A stretch of DNA of 41,319 nucleotides, from NCBI RefSeq assembly GCF_014529705.1, contig NZ_JAANIH010000075.1, positions 1 to 41,319 of the forward strand, in the 5' to 3' direction. Every line of letters starts with the position of its first letter. Positions within the stretch are counted from its first letter, which is position 1. The notes below the pieces were generated by a model that had not been told where the DNA came from, did no database searches, and was given only the letters and a program-made list of their open reading frames with translations. Source of the DNA: Bradyrhizobium campsiandrae (lineage in GTDB: Bacteria > Pseudomonadota > Alphaproteobacteria > Rhizobiales > Xanthobacteraceae). The position numbers and the translations under genes were made by a program. Below, in pieces: positions 1-7,958 of the stretch.

Positions 1-2
1 TC

Positions 3-110
3 CTCGCCGCCGCCGGCTACAACTTCCGCCGCCTCATCCGCTGGCTCAGCCTGTTGCTGCGCCAAATCCTCTCGGCTCTCACTGCCGCGCTTCACACCGT
101 TCCGGCTTGA
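3..110 (+). pseudogene. IS5-type transposase, C-terminal tail only (cut by window edge)
   Basis: The first 36 codons read LAAAGYNFRRLIRW followed by a leucine-rich stretch and a TGA stop at 108-110. The AAAGYNFRRLIRWL pattern resembles the C-terminal end of IS5-family transposases of Rhizobiales and Methylobacterium (recalled family knowledge, not searched). The rest of the gene lies left of the window, so it cannot be decided whether the transposase is intact or a remnant. No clear terminal inverted repeat could be paired, because the left end is outside. The 123 bases between this stop and the DUF4167 stop hold a hairpin at 181-201. Confidence 0.6.
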
Positions 111-180
111 AGCCAGTGTTCTTCACAGACGACGTGCTGGTGCCGTCCTCGACGACGGTGACGCGGGGCTGAAAACAAAT

Positions 181-201
181 CGTCCCGGGCAAGCCGGGAC
201 G
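181..201 (-). terminator. Hairpin terminator of the DUF4167 gene
   Basis: The arms CGTCCCGG and CCGGGACG form a perfect 8-base-pair stem with a 5-base loop. Read on the minus strand it lies 33 bases beyond the DUF4167 stop and is followed by ATTTGTTTT, a U-rich tail typical of intrinsic terminators. On the plus strand no T-run follows, so the minus orientation fits better. Confidence 0.6.
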
Positions 202-233
202 ATGCAGTCCTGAGATCGGAAGATCGGGGCGCC

Positions 234-1016
234 TTATTCGCCGGGGGCGAGATCGTCGCTGGTCGCGGCCGGAGCTGCCTCGCGCTCGGGGCGCGGGCCG
301 CCATGCGGCCGGCGGCGCCGCCGCGGATAGCGCTCGCCACCACCACCATTGCCACCTTCGAAGCCGCCCGGCGCGCCGCTCGCCTGCGGCTGTGCGCCGG
401 TGATGAAGGAGGGCAGGCGATCGACATTGCCGGCATCGGCGACGACGGGCTGCGGCTGGTTCGGCGGCTGGGGCTGCTGATGATATTGCGGCTGCGGACG
501 ATGGTCGCGTTCGCGATGCTCGCGCGGCTGCTGGTTGTCGCGCTGATAAGGCTGCTGGTTGTCGCGCGGCTGATAGTCACGCTGGTGATGATCGCGCTGG
601 CCGTCGCGATCGCGCATGAAGGGCTGTTGCTGCGGCGGTTGGGGAACGAAGCCCGGCTCCTGGCCGAAGGCCGAGAAGTTCTCGCCGTCGTCCTCGCCAT
701 CATCGCTGCTGGTGCTGACGGGCTCGTCGCCGCGCGGCTGCTGGTTTTGGCGGAACTGTTCCTGGGCCGCCGCGATCAGGCGGAAATAGTGTTCGGCGTG
801 CTGGTAGTAGTTTTCGGCGGCAACCGGGTCACCGGAGGAGCGCGCGTCTCGCGCAAGCTGGAGGTATTTTTCGGCAATGTGCGAGGCGGTGCCGCGGATT
901 TTGATGTCGGGACCGTTCGATTCGTAGACCCGGGTCATCGGGTTCTGGCCGCGGCGGTTGTTGTTATTGTTGTTGTTGCGGTTGCGCATCCGCTGCTTGT
1001 TCTGACCGTTTCTCAT
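234..1016 (-). CDS. DUF4167 domain protein with disordered Q/R/H-rich tail
   Basis: The protein has 260 residues. The N-terminal ~90 residues (MRNGQNKQRMR, a run of seven asparagines, then the conserved part around TRVYESNGPDIKIRGTASHI and YYQHAEHYFRLI) match the alphaproteobacterial DUF4167 family. The middle and C-terminus are low-complexity, rich in Gln, Arg, Asp, His and Pro, with a repeated RDNQQP unit, then glycine-rich and basic (RYPRRRRRPHGG). This suggests a disordered, possibly nucleic-acid-binding protein. The molecular function of the family is not known to me. It is the last gene of the minus-strand lysC-ptsP-prfA-prmC run, but the 463-base gap upstream suggests its own promoter. 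The ATG start at 1016 is the only one that retains the conserved N-terminus. Confidence 0.9.
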   Translation of the reverse strand: MRNGQNKQRMRNRNNNNNNNRRGQNPMTRVYESNGPDIKIRGTASHIAEKYLQLARDARSSGDPVAAENYYQHAEHYFRLIAAAQEQFRQNQQPRGDEPVSTSSDDGEDDGENFSAFGQEPGFVPQPPQQQPFMRDRDGQRDHHQRDYQPRDNQQPYQRDNQQPREHRERDHRPQPQYHQQPQPPNQPQPVVADAGNVDRLPSFITGAQPQASGAPGGFEGGNGGGGERYPRRRRRPHGGPRPEREAAPAATSDDLAPGE

Positions 1017-1479
1017 GTCCTGCCTTTAATTCCAGCCCTAAAGGTTGCACGCATTACTGATTGCTAGGAGTGACCTGACGACAGCGGTTCACAGACCTCG
1101 CGCGCACCGCGCGCAAGAGCGGATTGAACCCTGCCAATGTTCGTCGACCGTCGCGTTCAACAAAGACGCGTTCCCCACCCGCCAGCATTCATTGCCAGCG
1201 AACTCATTCATATCGCCTGCCGAAACAAGCCCAGCTTTGTTGCGTAAGTCTTCAAGCGCAATATCAGGCTTTCGTTCACTTTGCGGTCGGTAAGCGGCGC
1301 AGCTCTATCAGCCATCGCGCTCAACAGGACCTGCGGCTTGGAACCTGTAATCAGTAAAGCTCTCGCCCGAGAGCCCGGCTTTCGCCCGTAGGTCTACGGG
1401 GCCGGCACCGATGTGTTGACCGGAACGTAGTCGTTCCCACGGGATATTCCAAGAGGTTTTTTAGAGCCCAATCCGGCTT
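1017..1479. other. Long intergenic space between prmC and DUF4167, with hairpins
   Basis: This stretch has no recognisable gene. It contains two GC-rich perfect hairpins, at 1359-1374 (GCTCTC-GCCC-GAGAGC) and 1385-1400 (CCCGTA-GGTC-TACGGG), close to the prmC stop. Two very short minus-strand reading frames occur, 1208-1315 (35 codons plus stop) and 1089-1211 (40 codons plus stop), joined by an ATGA overlap. Neither has a clear ribosome site and I do not call them genes. The hairpins may end prmC transcription or belong to an unannotated RNA or the 5' leader of DUF4167. I tried matching tRNA, SRP RNA, 6S and tmRNA patterns without success. Confidence 0.5.
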
Positions 1480-2361
1480 TTATGGGGGCATTTTTCGGGC
1501 CGAGACAGCCCTGGGAATGCCCGCCAGGTCCGGCTTGGGCGACCTGTCGATCGATAACGCGGCGGCGGCCATCAAGGTTTCAATATTCCCGGCTTGGCCC
1601 TGTCCGGTCTCGACGATCAGTGCCCCGCCGGGGGCGAGCAGGCCGGCGGCCTGGGGGATCAGGGCCCGGTAGGCATCGTATCCATCATTGCCGCCATCGA
1701 GCGCCAGATGCGGATCGTGCTCGCGCACCTCGATGCTCAGCTTTGGGATTTCCCCAGCCGGAATATAGGGCGGGTTCGACACGATCAGGTCGAACGGGCC
1801 GCGAAGCGCAGCTGCGTAGGAGCAGGCAACGAAGGCTGCGCGGCCGGCAAGGCCCAGGGCGGCGGCATTGCCCCTGGCGGTGTGAAGCGCCGTGAAACTG
1901 AGATCGGTGCCGACGCCGAACGCATCGGGAATTTCATGCAACAGCGCGAGCAGGATGGCGCCCGATCCGGTGCCGATGTCGGCGATGCGCGGTGGATGCG
2001 AGACGTCGCGCTCGCGAAACATCTCGAGCGCGCGCTCGACCACCGTCTCGGTGTCGGGCCGCGGGACCAGGGTTGCTTCCGACAAGCGAAATGGCAGGCC
2101 CCAGAATTCTCGCATGCCGAGAATACGCGCCACCGGCTCGCCGGCGATGCGCCGCCGCACGTAGCCGGCGAGTCGCGCAGCCTCGGCTTCGGTGAGAGGA
2201 CGTGCCGCCTGCGCGATCAGGCCGGTCAAATCCAGATCGAGCGCTGCACCGGTCAGGATGCGCGCGTCGAGCTCGGCTTCGTCGAGCCCCGCCGATCTCA
2301 GCTCTGCCGCGAGCGCCCGCCGCGCGCTTTCGATTGGCCGTCCGGTGAGGGGATTGCTCAC
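1480..2361 (-). CDS. prmC: Peptide chain release factor N5-glutamine methyltransferase
   Basis: PrmC uses S-adenosylmethionine to methylate the glutamine of the GGQ motif in release factors, raising termination efficiency. The 293-residue protein has a helical N-terminal domain, the SAM motif DIGTGSGA at residues 128-135 and the catalytic NPPY at 196-199, which holds the substrate glutamine amide. Length fits the family. A GTG start at 2359-2361 gives the N-terminus MSNPLTGRPI, and it lies 7 bases after the prfA stop, so the two are very likely co-transcribed. The enzyme and its substrate (RF1) are thus encoded side by side, the usual bacterial arrangement. Confidence 0.96.
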   Translation of the reverse strand: MSNPLTGRPIESARRALAAELRSAGLDEAELDARILTGAALDLDLTGLIAQAARPLTEAEAARLAGYVRRRIAGEPVARILGMREFWGLPFRLSEATLVPRPDTETVVERALEMFRERDVSHPPRIADIGTGSGAILLALLHEIPDAFGVGTDLSFTALHTARGNAAALGLAGRAAFVACSYAAALRGPFDLIVSNPPYIPAGEIPKLSIEVREHDPHLALDGGNDGYDAYRALIPQAAGLLAPGGALIVETGQGQAGNIETLMAAAALSIDRSPKPDLAGIPRAVSARKMPP

Positions 2362-2368
2362 GCGTCCG

Positions 2369-3454
2369 TCACGCGGCCGCGCCTTGCGCGGCGAGCTGCG
2401 CGGCCTGGTGCTCGGTGGTCAGCGCATCGGTGAGTTCGCCGAGCGCCTCACCCGATATCACCTGCGGCAGCTTGTAGAGCGTCAGGTTGATGCGGTGGTC
2501 GGTGACGCGGCCTTGCGGGAAATTGTAGGTGCGGATGCGCTCGGAGCGATCGCCGGAGCCGACCTTCTCCTTGCGCTCGGCCGAGCGCGCGGCGTCGACG
2601 CGCTGCCGCTCGGCGTCATAGATGCGCGAGCGCAGGATGTTCATGGCCGAGGCGCGGTTCTTGTGCTGCGAGCGGCTGTCCTGCATCATCACCACGATGC
2701 CGGTCGGGATGTGGGTGATGCGGATCGCCGATTCGGTCTTGTTGACGTGCTGGCCGCCGGCGCCTTGTGCCCGCATGGTCTCGATGCGCAGATCCTCGTT
2801 CTTGATGTCGACGTCGACATCCTCGACCTCGGGCAGCACCGCGACGGTTGCCGCCGAGGTATGGATGCGCCCTTGCGTCTCGGTGTCGGGCACGCGCTGC
2901 ACGCGGTGCACGCCGGATTCGAATTTCAGCTTCGAGAACGCGCCGCGGCCCTGCACCTCCGCGATGATTTCCTTGAAGCCGCCGACGGTGCCTTCGCTCG
3001 CCGAGATCACCTCGACCTTCCATCCCTGCAAGGCAGCGAAGCGCTCATACATCCGGAACAGGTCGCCGGCGAACAGCGAGGCCTCGTCGCCGCCGGTGCC
3101 GGCGCGGATTTCCAGCACGACGTTGCGGTCGTCCATGGCGTCCTTGGGCAGCAGCGCGATGCGGATCTTCTGGACCAGCTCCTCGATCTTCGTCTTGAGC
3201 TCGTCGCGCTCGGCTTCCGCCATGCTGCGCATCTCGGCGTCGGTGGCGGGATCGGCGATCAGCGCCTCGGTGTCGGCGAGTTCTTTGACCGCTGACCGAT
3301 AGGTCTTCACCGCCTCGATCAACGGCGCGATCTCGGCGAGCTCGCGCGTGACCTGCACATACCGCTCGGAGGAGAGCTGTCCGAGCGATTCGGCTTCAAG
3401 AGAGGCATGATGTGCAAGGAGCACGTCCAGCTTGGCTTCGGGGAGTGACGACAT
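2369..3454 (-). CDS. prfA: Peptide chain release factor 1
   Basis: RF1 recognises UAA and UAG in the ribosomal A site and triggers peptide release. The 361-residue protein has a coiled-coil-like N-terminal domain, the codon-recognition tripeptide PDT at residues 189-191 (in RVPDTETQGRIHTSAATVAV) and the catalytic GGQ at 233-235. The tripeptide fits the RF1 PxT pattern rather than the SPF of RF2, which separates the two paralogs. The conserved GTGGDEASLFAGD block is at 119-131. The gene sits between ptsP and prmC, with a 47-base gap from ptsP, so all may be read together. Confidence 0.97.
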   Translation of the reverse strand: MSSLPEAKLDVLLAHHASLEAESLGQLSSERYVQVTRELAEIAPLIEAVKTYRSAVKELADTEALIADPATDAEMRSMAEAERDELKTKIEELVQKIRIALLPKDAMDDRNVVLEIRAGTGGDEASLFAGDLFRMYERFAALQGWKVEVISASEGTVGGFKEIIAEVQGRGAFSKLKFESGVHRVQRVPDTETQGRIHTSAATVAVLPEVEDVDVDIKNEDLRIETMRAQGAGGQHVNKTESAIRITHIPTGIVVMMQDSRSQHKNRASAMNILRSRIYDAERQRVDAARSAERKEKVGSGDRSERIRTYNFPQGRVTDHRINLTLYKLPQVISGEALGELTDALTTEHQAAQLAAQGAAA

Positions 3455-3501
3455 CGGATAAGTCTCAATAGCGGAAGGAGGCGAGGGCGGCGGCAGGCCC
3501 G

Positions 3502-5769
3502 CTACAATGCCAGGCCTTCGGTCTCGGCAAATTCCGTCAGCTTCTGCCGGATCGAGACGCTCCCCGCAGGAGCATCCAGGAGCGGATCGAGCATCGCCGC
3601 AGCCTTCTTGGCGTCGAGGTCGATCACCATCGCCTTGACCGGGCCGAGCGCGGTCGCGGACAGCGACAGCGAACGGTAGCCCATCGCGATCAGCGCCAGC
3701 GCGCCGATCGGCTTGGAGGCCATCTCGCCGCAGAGCGACAGCGATTTCTTCGCGGCCTGCGCCTTGCGCGCGATATCGCGCAGCGCCCGCAGGATCGGCG
3801 TCGACATGGTGTCGAAGCGTTCGGAGACTTTGGCATTGCCGCGGTCGACCGCGAACAGGAACTGGAACAAATCGTTGGAGCCGACCGAGATGAAGTCGAC
3901 CTTCTTCAAGAGCTCATCGAGCTGGTAGAGGAGCGCCGGCACCTCGACCATGGTGCCGATGTCGATGCGCTCCGGCAGCGTGTGGCCGTGCTGGCGCAGG
4001 TACGTCAGCTCGCGCTCGACCAGCGCCTTGGCGGAGTCGAACTCGGCGACCTCCGAGATCATCGGGAACATGATGCGCAGCGCACGGCCGCCGCCGGCGC
4101 GCAGCAGCGCGCGGATCTGGCCGCGCAAGAGGCCGGGACGGTCGAGCCCGAGCCGGATCGCGCGCCAGCCGAGCGCGGGATTTTCCTCGATCACCGTCTC
4201 CATATAGGGCAGCGCCTTGTCGCCGCCGATATCGAGGGTGCGGAAGGTCACGGGCTTGCTGCCGGCTGCATCCAGCACGGCACGATAGAGCGCGAGCTGG
4301 TCGCTGGTGCGTGGCAGGCTCTGTCCGACCATGAATTGCAGCTCGGTGCGGAACAGGCCGATGCCGGCGCTGCCGGTGTCGTCGATATGCGGCAGGTCGA
4401 TGGCAAGGCCCGCATTGATCAGGAGCTCGACCTTCTCGCCGTCCTTGGTGACGCAGGGCCGATCGCGCAGCGCCACATATTGCGCCTGGCGGCGGGCGCG
4501 GAAACGCACCCGCTCGGCATAGGCCGCTTCGATCTCCTGCGAGGGGCGCACATAGATCGAGCCCGAGGTGCCATCGACGATGATGGCATCGCCTGGGTCG
4601 GCGATCCCTGGCGCATTCGGCACCTCGCCGACCGCGGGAATGCCGAGCGCGCGCGCCACGATCGAGACGTGGGAGTTGGCAGTGCCTTCCTCCAGCACGA
4701 TGCCGCGCAGGCGCTTGCGGTCGTAGTCGAGCAGCGCGGCCGGCCCCATCGCGCGGGCGATGACGATGGCATTGTCGGGCAATTGTTCGCGTGATGGCGC
4801 GTGGTCCTGGCCGACCAGCTGCCGCATCAGGCGATAGCCGAGGTCCTCGAGATCATGCAGCCGGTCGCGCAAATAGGGATCGGTCGAGCGGAGCATGCGC
4901 GCGCGGGTATCGGACTGCACGCGCTCGACGGCGGCCTCCGCGGTGAGGCCGGTTGCGACCGCCTCGTGCAGCTTGTGCGACCAGCCCTGGTCGTTGGCGA
5001 ACATGCGGTAGGCTTCGAGCACGTCGCGGTGTTCGCCGCCCTCGGCGACGTCGCCGCGCTCCAGCATGCGGTCCAGATCCGAGCGCAGCTTGGCGAGCGC
5101 GGCGTCGAGCCGCTTGATCTCCTTGGGCAGGTCTTCGGCGATGTAGTCCTTGATGACGACGCGCGGCTCGTGCAGCACGACGTGGCCGAGCGCGATGCCT
5201 TCCGAGAGGATGGCGCCGGCCTTCTGTGTCGAATGGCGCGCGGCCGGCTCGTGGCCCGGCTGCGCGAGCGCGGACAATTCGCCTGACGCGATCAGCTCCG
5301 CCAGCACCATGGCGGTGGTCTGCAGGGCCTCGAGCTCCTCCTCGACATAGGTGCGCTTGGCGCGGTTCTGCACCACCAGCACGCCGAGCGTGTTGCCGGC
5401 GCGCAGGATCGGCACGCCGAGGAAGGAGTGGTAGATTTCTTCGCCGGTCTCCGGGCGGAACGAGAAGGCCGGGTGGCTCTGGGCGTCGTTCAAATTGAGC
5501 GGCGTCGCCTCGCTGGCGACGAGGCCGACCAGGCCTTCATGGGCGCTCAGCACGGTATGGTGCACGGCCTCGCGGTTGAGGCCTTCGGTGGCGTAGAGCT
5601 CAAGGGTGTTGTCGATGCGCAGCACATAGACCGAGCATACCTCGGCGACCATGTTGGCGGCGATCAGCACCACGATCTTGTCCAGCCGCTCCTGGGCCGA
5701 GACCTGCTCCGCCATGGTTTCGCGGAGCCGTCTCAACAAGACGCGGGGACCTCCCGACGCGCTCCGCAT
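3502..5769 (-). CDS. ptsP: Phosphoenolpyruvate-protein phosphotransferase, nitrogen PTS enzyme I
   Basis: PtsP (EI-Ntr) autophosphorylates from phosphoenolpyruvate and passes the phosphate to NPr, starting the regulatory nitrogen PTS cascade; it does not take up sugar. The 755-residue protein has an N-terminal GAF domain (about 25-165), which in this family senses glutamine, then the EI N-terminal region, the phosphohistidine domain with active His367 in GTANSHVSIVARALGIPAV, and the PEP-binding TIM barrel with the catalytic Cys680 in SLCGEMAS. The GAF domain separates it from sugar-PTS enzyme I. The ATG at 5767-5769 follows GGAGGAG by a good spacing. A 287-base gap from lysC suggests a separate promoter. 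NPr and EIIA-Ntr are not in the window. Confidence 0.95.
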   Translation of the reverse strand: MRSASGGPRVLLRRLRETMAEQVSAQERLDKIVVLIAANMVAEVCSVYVLRIDNTLELYATEGLNREAVHHTVLSAHEGLVGLVASEATPLNLNDAQSHPAFSFRPETGEEIYHSFLGVPILRAGNTLGVLVVQNRAKRTYVEEELEALQTTAMVLAELIASGELSALAQPGHEPAARHSTQKAGAILSEGIALGHVVLHEPRVVIKDYIAEDLPKEIKRLDAALAKLRSDLDRMLERGDVAEGGEHRDVLEAYRMFANDQGWSHKLHEAVATGLTAEAAVERVQSDTRARMLRSTDPYLRDRLHDLEDLGYRLMRQLVGQDHAPSREQLPDNAIVIARAMGPAALLDYDRKRLRGIVLEEGTANSHVSIVARALGIPAVGEVPNAPGIADPGDAIIVDGTSGSIYVRPSQEIEAAYAERVRFRARRQAQYVALRDRPCVTKDGEKVELLINAGLAIDLPHIDDTGSAGIGLFRTELQFMVGQSLPRTSDQLALYRAVLDAAGSKPVTFRTLDIGGDKALPYMETVIEENPALGWRAIRLGLDRPGLLRGQIRALLRAGGGRALRIMFPMISEVAEFDSAKALVERELTYLRQHGHTLPERIDIGTMVEVPALLYQLDELLKKVDFISVGSNDLFQFLFAVDRGNAKVSERFDTMSTPILRALRDIARKAQAAKKSLSLCGEMASKPIGALALIAMGYRSLSLSATALGPVKAMVIDLDAKKAAAMLDPLLDAPAGSVSIRQKLTEFAETEGLAL

Positions 5770-6056
5770 GAACCGTCAATCTCCTCCGTCTGCCCGGCCC
5801 GGCGGTATCGGCCGGCGGCTGGCCTAAAATTCCAGAAAAACAATCAATTTGTTTGTCCGGCGCAGGCGCAAACCCGAATCCTCCTGAGATTTCGTGTTTG
5901 CACCGAATCAGCGGCCTGAACTGGGACACAGTCTGCGGCAGCCCACCCTGTTCGCCGTATAGCGAATTGAGGCTTGTTTTGCCAAGCAAAACGCCTGCCA
6001 AACGCGAAGGTGTGTACACCCCCGCGTTTTGCTGCGACCGCTAAGAGAAAATTAAA
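5770..6056. other. Intergenic region between lysC end and ptsP start
   Basis: This 287-base space must hold the lysC transcription end and probably a ptsP promoter. A ribosome site GGAGGAG precedes ptsP by about 11 bases. Two hairpins near the lysC end are listed separately. No confident -35/-10 pair or reading frame is visible. Confidence 0.5.
5976..6029 (-). terminator. Two consecutive hairpins downstream of lysC
   Basis: The first structure (about 5999-6029) has outer arms AAACGCG/CGCGTTT and inner arms GGTG/CACC around TGTA. The second (5976-5992) is a perfect 7-base-pair stem GTTTTGC-CAA-GCAAAAC. Both lie 27-80 bases beyond the lysC stop. Their run of T/A pairs could serve as terminators on the minus strand, but neither has a long U tail, so this is an inference from position. 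Confidence 0.4.
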
Positions 6057-7313
6057 CTAGGCCTGGTCGAGACCGTAGAGCGTATGCAGCGTACGCACCG
6101 CGAGCTCGGTATAGGCGGTGTCGATCAAAACCGAGAATTTGATCTCGGAGGTTGTAATGGCCCGGATGTTGATATTCCGTGCGGCGAGGGCCGAAAACGC
6201 CTGGGCAGCGACACCGGCATGGCTGCGCATGCCGCTGCCGATCACCGAGATCTTGGCGACATCGGTCGCGGTATCGAGCCTGGCATAGCCGATCTTGGCC
6301 TTGGCGGCGGTAATGGTGTCCTTGGCCCTGACATGGTCGGCAGCCGGCACCGTGAAGGTGAGGTCAGTGGTCTTGCCGTCTTCGGACACGTTCTGAACGA
6401 TCATATCGACGTTGATATTGGCGTCCGCGAGCGGGCCGAAGATCGACGCCGCCACCCCGGGCTTGTCCTCGATCTGGCGCACCGAGATCTGGGCCTCGTC
6501 CTTTGAGAAGGCGATGCCGGTGACGACGTGGTTTTCCATGATCTCCTCCTCGCCGCAGATCAGGGTGCCGGGCGGTTGGTTGGCGTGCGGGTCGATATCT
6601 TCGGGCTTGTCGAAGCTCGAGCGGACGAAGATCGGCATGTTGTGGACCATGCCGAGTTCCACCGAGCGCACCTGGAGCACCTTGGCGCCCTGGGAGGCCA
6701 GCTCCAGCATGTCCTCGAACGCGATCTTGTCGAGCCGCTTGGCCTTCGGCACGATTCGCGGATCGGTGGTGTAGACGCCATCGACATCCGTGTAGATGTC
6801 GCAGCGATCGGCCTTGACGGCCGCGGCGACCGCGACGGCCGAGGTATCGGAGCCGCCGCGTCCGAGCGTGGTGATGCGGCCCGTCCTCGGATCAATGCCC
6901 TGGAAGCCGGCGATGACAGCAACTTCCTTGCGATCCTGGAAGCGCTTGATGATCTCGCTGCCGTCGATGTCCTCGATCCGGGCCGAGGCATGGGCGTCGC
7001 TGGTCTTGATCGGGATCTGCCAGCCCTGCCAGGAGCGGGCCTGGATGCCCATGCTCTGGAGCACGATGGCGAGCAGGCCCGAGGTCACCTGTTCGCCGGA
7101 GGCGACGACGGCATCATATTCGCGCGCGTCGTGCATCGGCGAGGCCTCGGTGCACCAGGCCACCAGCTCGTTGGTCTTGCCCGACATGGCCGAGACGACC
7201 ACGGCCACTTCATGGCCGGCATCGACCTCACGCTTCACATGGCGTGCGACGTTGCGGATGCGTTCGATGTTGGCGACGGACGTGCCGCCGAATTTCATCA
7301 CGAGGCGGCTCAT
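6057..7313 (-). CDS. lysC: Aspartate kinase
   Basis: Aspartate kinase phosphorylates L-aspartate, the first step toward lysine, threonine, methionine and diaminopimelate. The 418-residue protein shows the KFGGTS motif at residues 7-12, the GRGGSDTSA loop at 151-159 and two C-terminal ACT domains (about 265-418), as expected for an allosteric single-function enzyme controlled by lysine and/or threonine. Length is close to the usual 405-420. It is transcribed away from the PH-domain gene and upstream of ptsP. The ATG at 7311-7313 gives the conserved start MSRLVMKFGG. Confidence 0.97.
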   Translation of the reverse strand: MSRLVMKFGGTSVANIERIRNVARHVKREVDAGHEVAVVVSAMSGKTNELVAWCTEASPMHDAREYDAVVASGEQVTSGLLAIVLQSMGIQARSWQGWQIPIKTSDAHASARIEDIDGSEIIKRFQDRKEVAVIAGFQGIDPRTGRITTLGRGGSDTSAVAVAAAVKADRCDIYTDVDGVYTTDPRIVPKAKRLDKIAFEDMLELASQGAKVLQVRSVELGMVHNMPIFVRSSFDKPEDIDPHANQPPGTLICGEEEIMENHVVTGIAFSKDEAQISVRQIEDKPGVAASIFGPLADANINVDMIVQNVSEDGKTTDLTFTVPAADHVRAKDTITAAKAKIGYARLDTATDVAKISVIGSGMRSHAGVAAQAFSALAARNINIRAITTSEIKFSVLIDTAYTELAVRTLHTLYGLDQA

Positions 7314-7477
7314 GACGACGCGTGCATTCCCTCTTGAGGATCAGTATGGTGACCCGCGCCGGACGGATGCCCTGGGGGGTACCGACCGCGCGTATACAGA
7401 GGGGCGGGCCCGGGGGCAAGCGGGTTCCTCGGGCAGGTTCCTGGAGACCCAATCCGGGCAATGGGTTATCAGAGGTT

Positions 7478-7945
7478 ATGGCGCGCTATATCGACGAAAT
7501 CCTGCAGCCCGGCGAGCGGGTGCTGTATTCGACCAATGCGCACTGGATCTTCTATTTCCCGGCCATTCTGGCCTGGATCGTTGCGATCGTCCTGTTCGCG
7601 CTCTCCCGCCAGAGCGACATCTACAGCGTGGAAATGTTGTGCCTGTTCGGCTCCGGCCTGGTCGCGCTGGCCGCCTTGTACTGGACCGTGAAGGGCTGGT
7701 TCCACCGCTTCACCACCGAGACCGACGTCACCAATCTCAGGGTTGTGCATAAAACCGGCTTCATCAAGCGCCGTACCTTTGAAATGGCGCTGGACAAGGT
7801 CGAGAGTGTCGATGTCGACCAGACGATTCTTGGACGAATCCTCAACTATGGCGACGTGACCATCCGCGGCGTCGGCGAAGGGATCGAGACGATCAAGACC
7901 ATCGCCTCGCCGCTGGCTTTCCGTAGTTCGATCACCACGCGGTAG
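7478..7945 (+). CDS. Small membrane protein with bacterial PH domain (DUF304-like)
   Basis: The 155-residue protein starts MARYIDEILQPGERVLYSTN. It has two hydrophobic helices (about residues 25-45 and 52-72, FYFPAILAWIVAIVLFAL and LFGSGLVALAALYW), then a C-terminal bPH2-like domain with the typical TNLRVVHKTGFIKRRTFEMALDKVESV pattern split across strands. Such proteins are thought to be membrane-anchored. The exact role is unknown. The ATG at 7478 was chosen because homologs of this type begin close to the RYIDEILQPGE motif; longer in-frame versions reach back into the lysC promoter region and look non-coding. ubiG follows 13 bases later, so the two may share a transcript. Confidence 0.85.
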   Translation: MARYIDEILQPGERVLYSTNAHWIFYFPAILAWIVAIVLFALSRQSDIYSVEMLCLFGSGLVALAALYWTVKGWFHRFTTETDVTNLRVVHKTGFIKRRTFEMALDKVESVDVDQTILGRILNYGDVTIRGVGEGIETIKTIASPLAFRSSITTR

Positions 7946-7958
7946 GACCGCGCGTAAC

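Noticed and set aside
303..1067. A 254-codon hydrophobic-looking plus-strand frame over the DUF4167 gene
   Set aside because: It is the antisense of Gln/Arg/Asp repeats, which reads as Leu/Val/Ala runs and mimics membrane helices.
1290..1400. Possible 6S RNA, because of CCTGCGGCTTGG near 1330
   Set aside because: I could not pair a matching 5' terminal stem or the central bubble expected for 6S RNA.
1017..1479. Possible tRNA or two-piece tmRNA half
   Set aside because: No cloverleaf, T-loop sequence or CCA end, and no ANDN-type tag reading frame was found.
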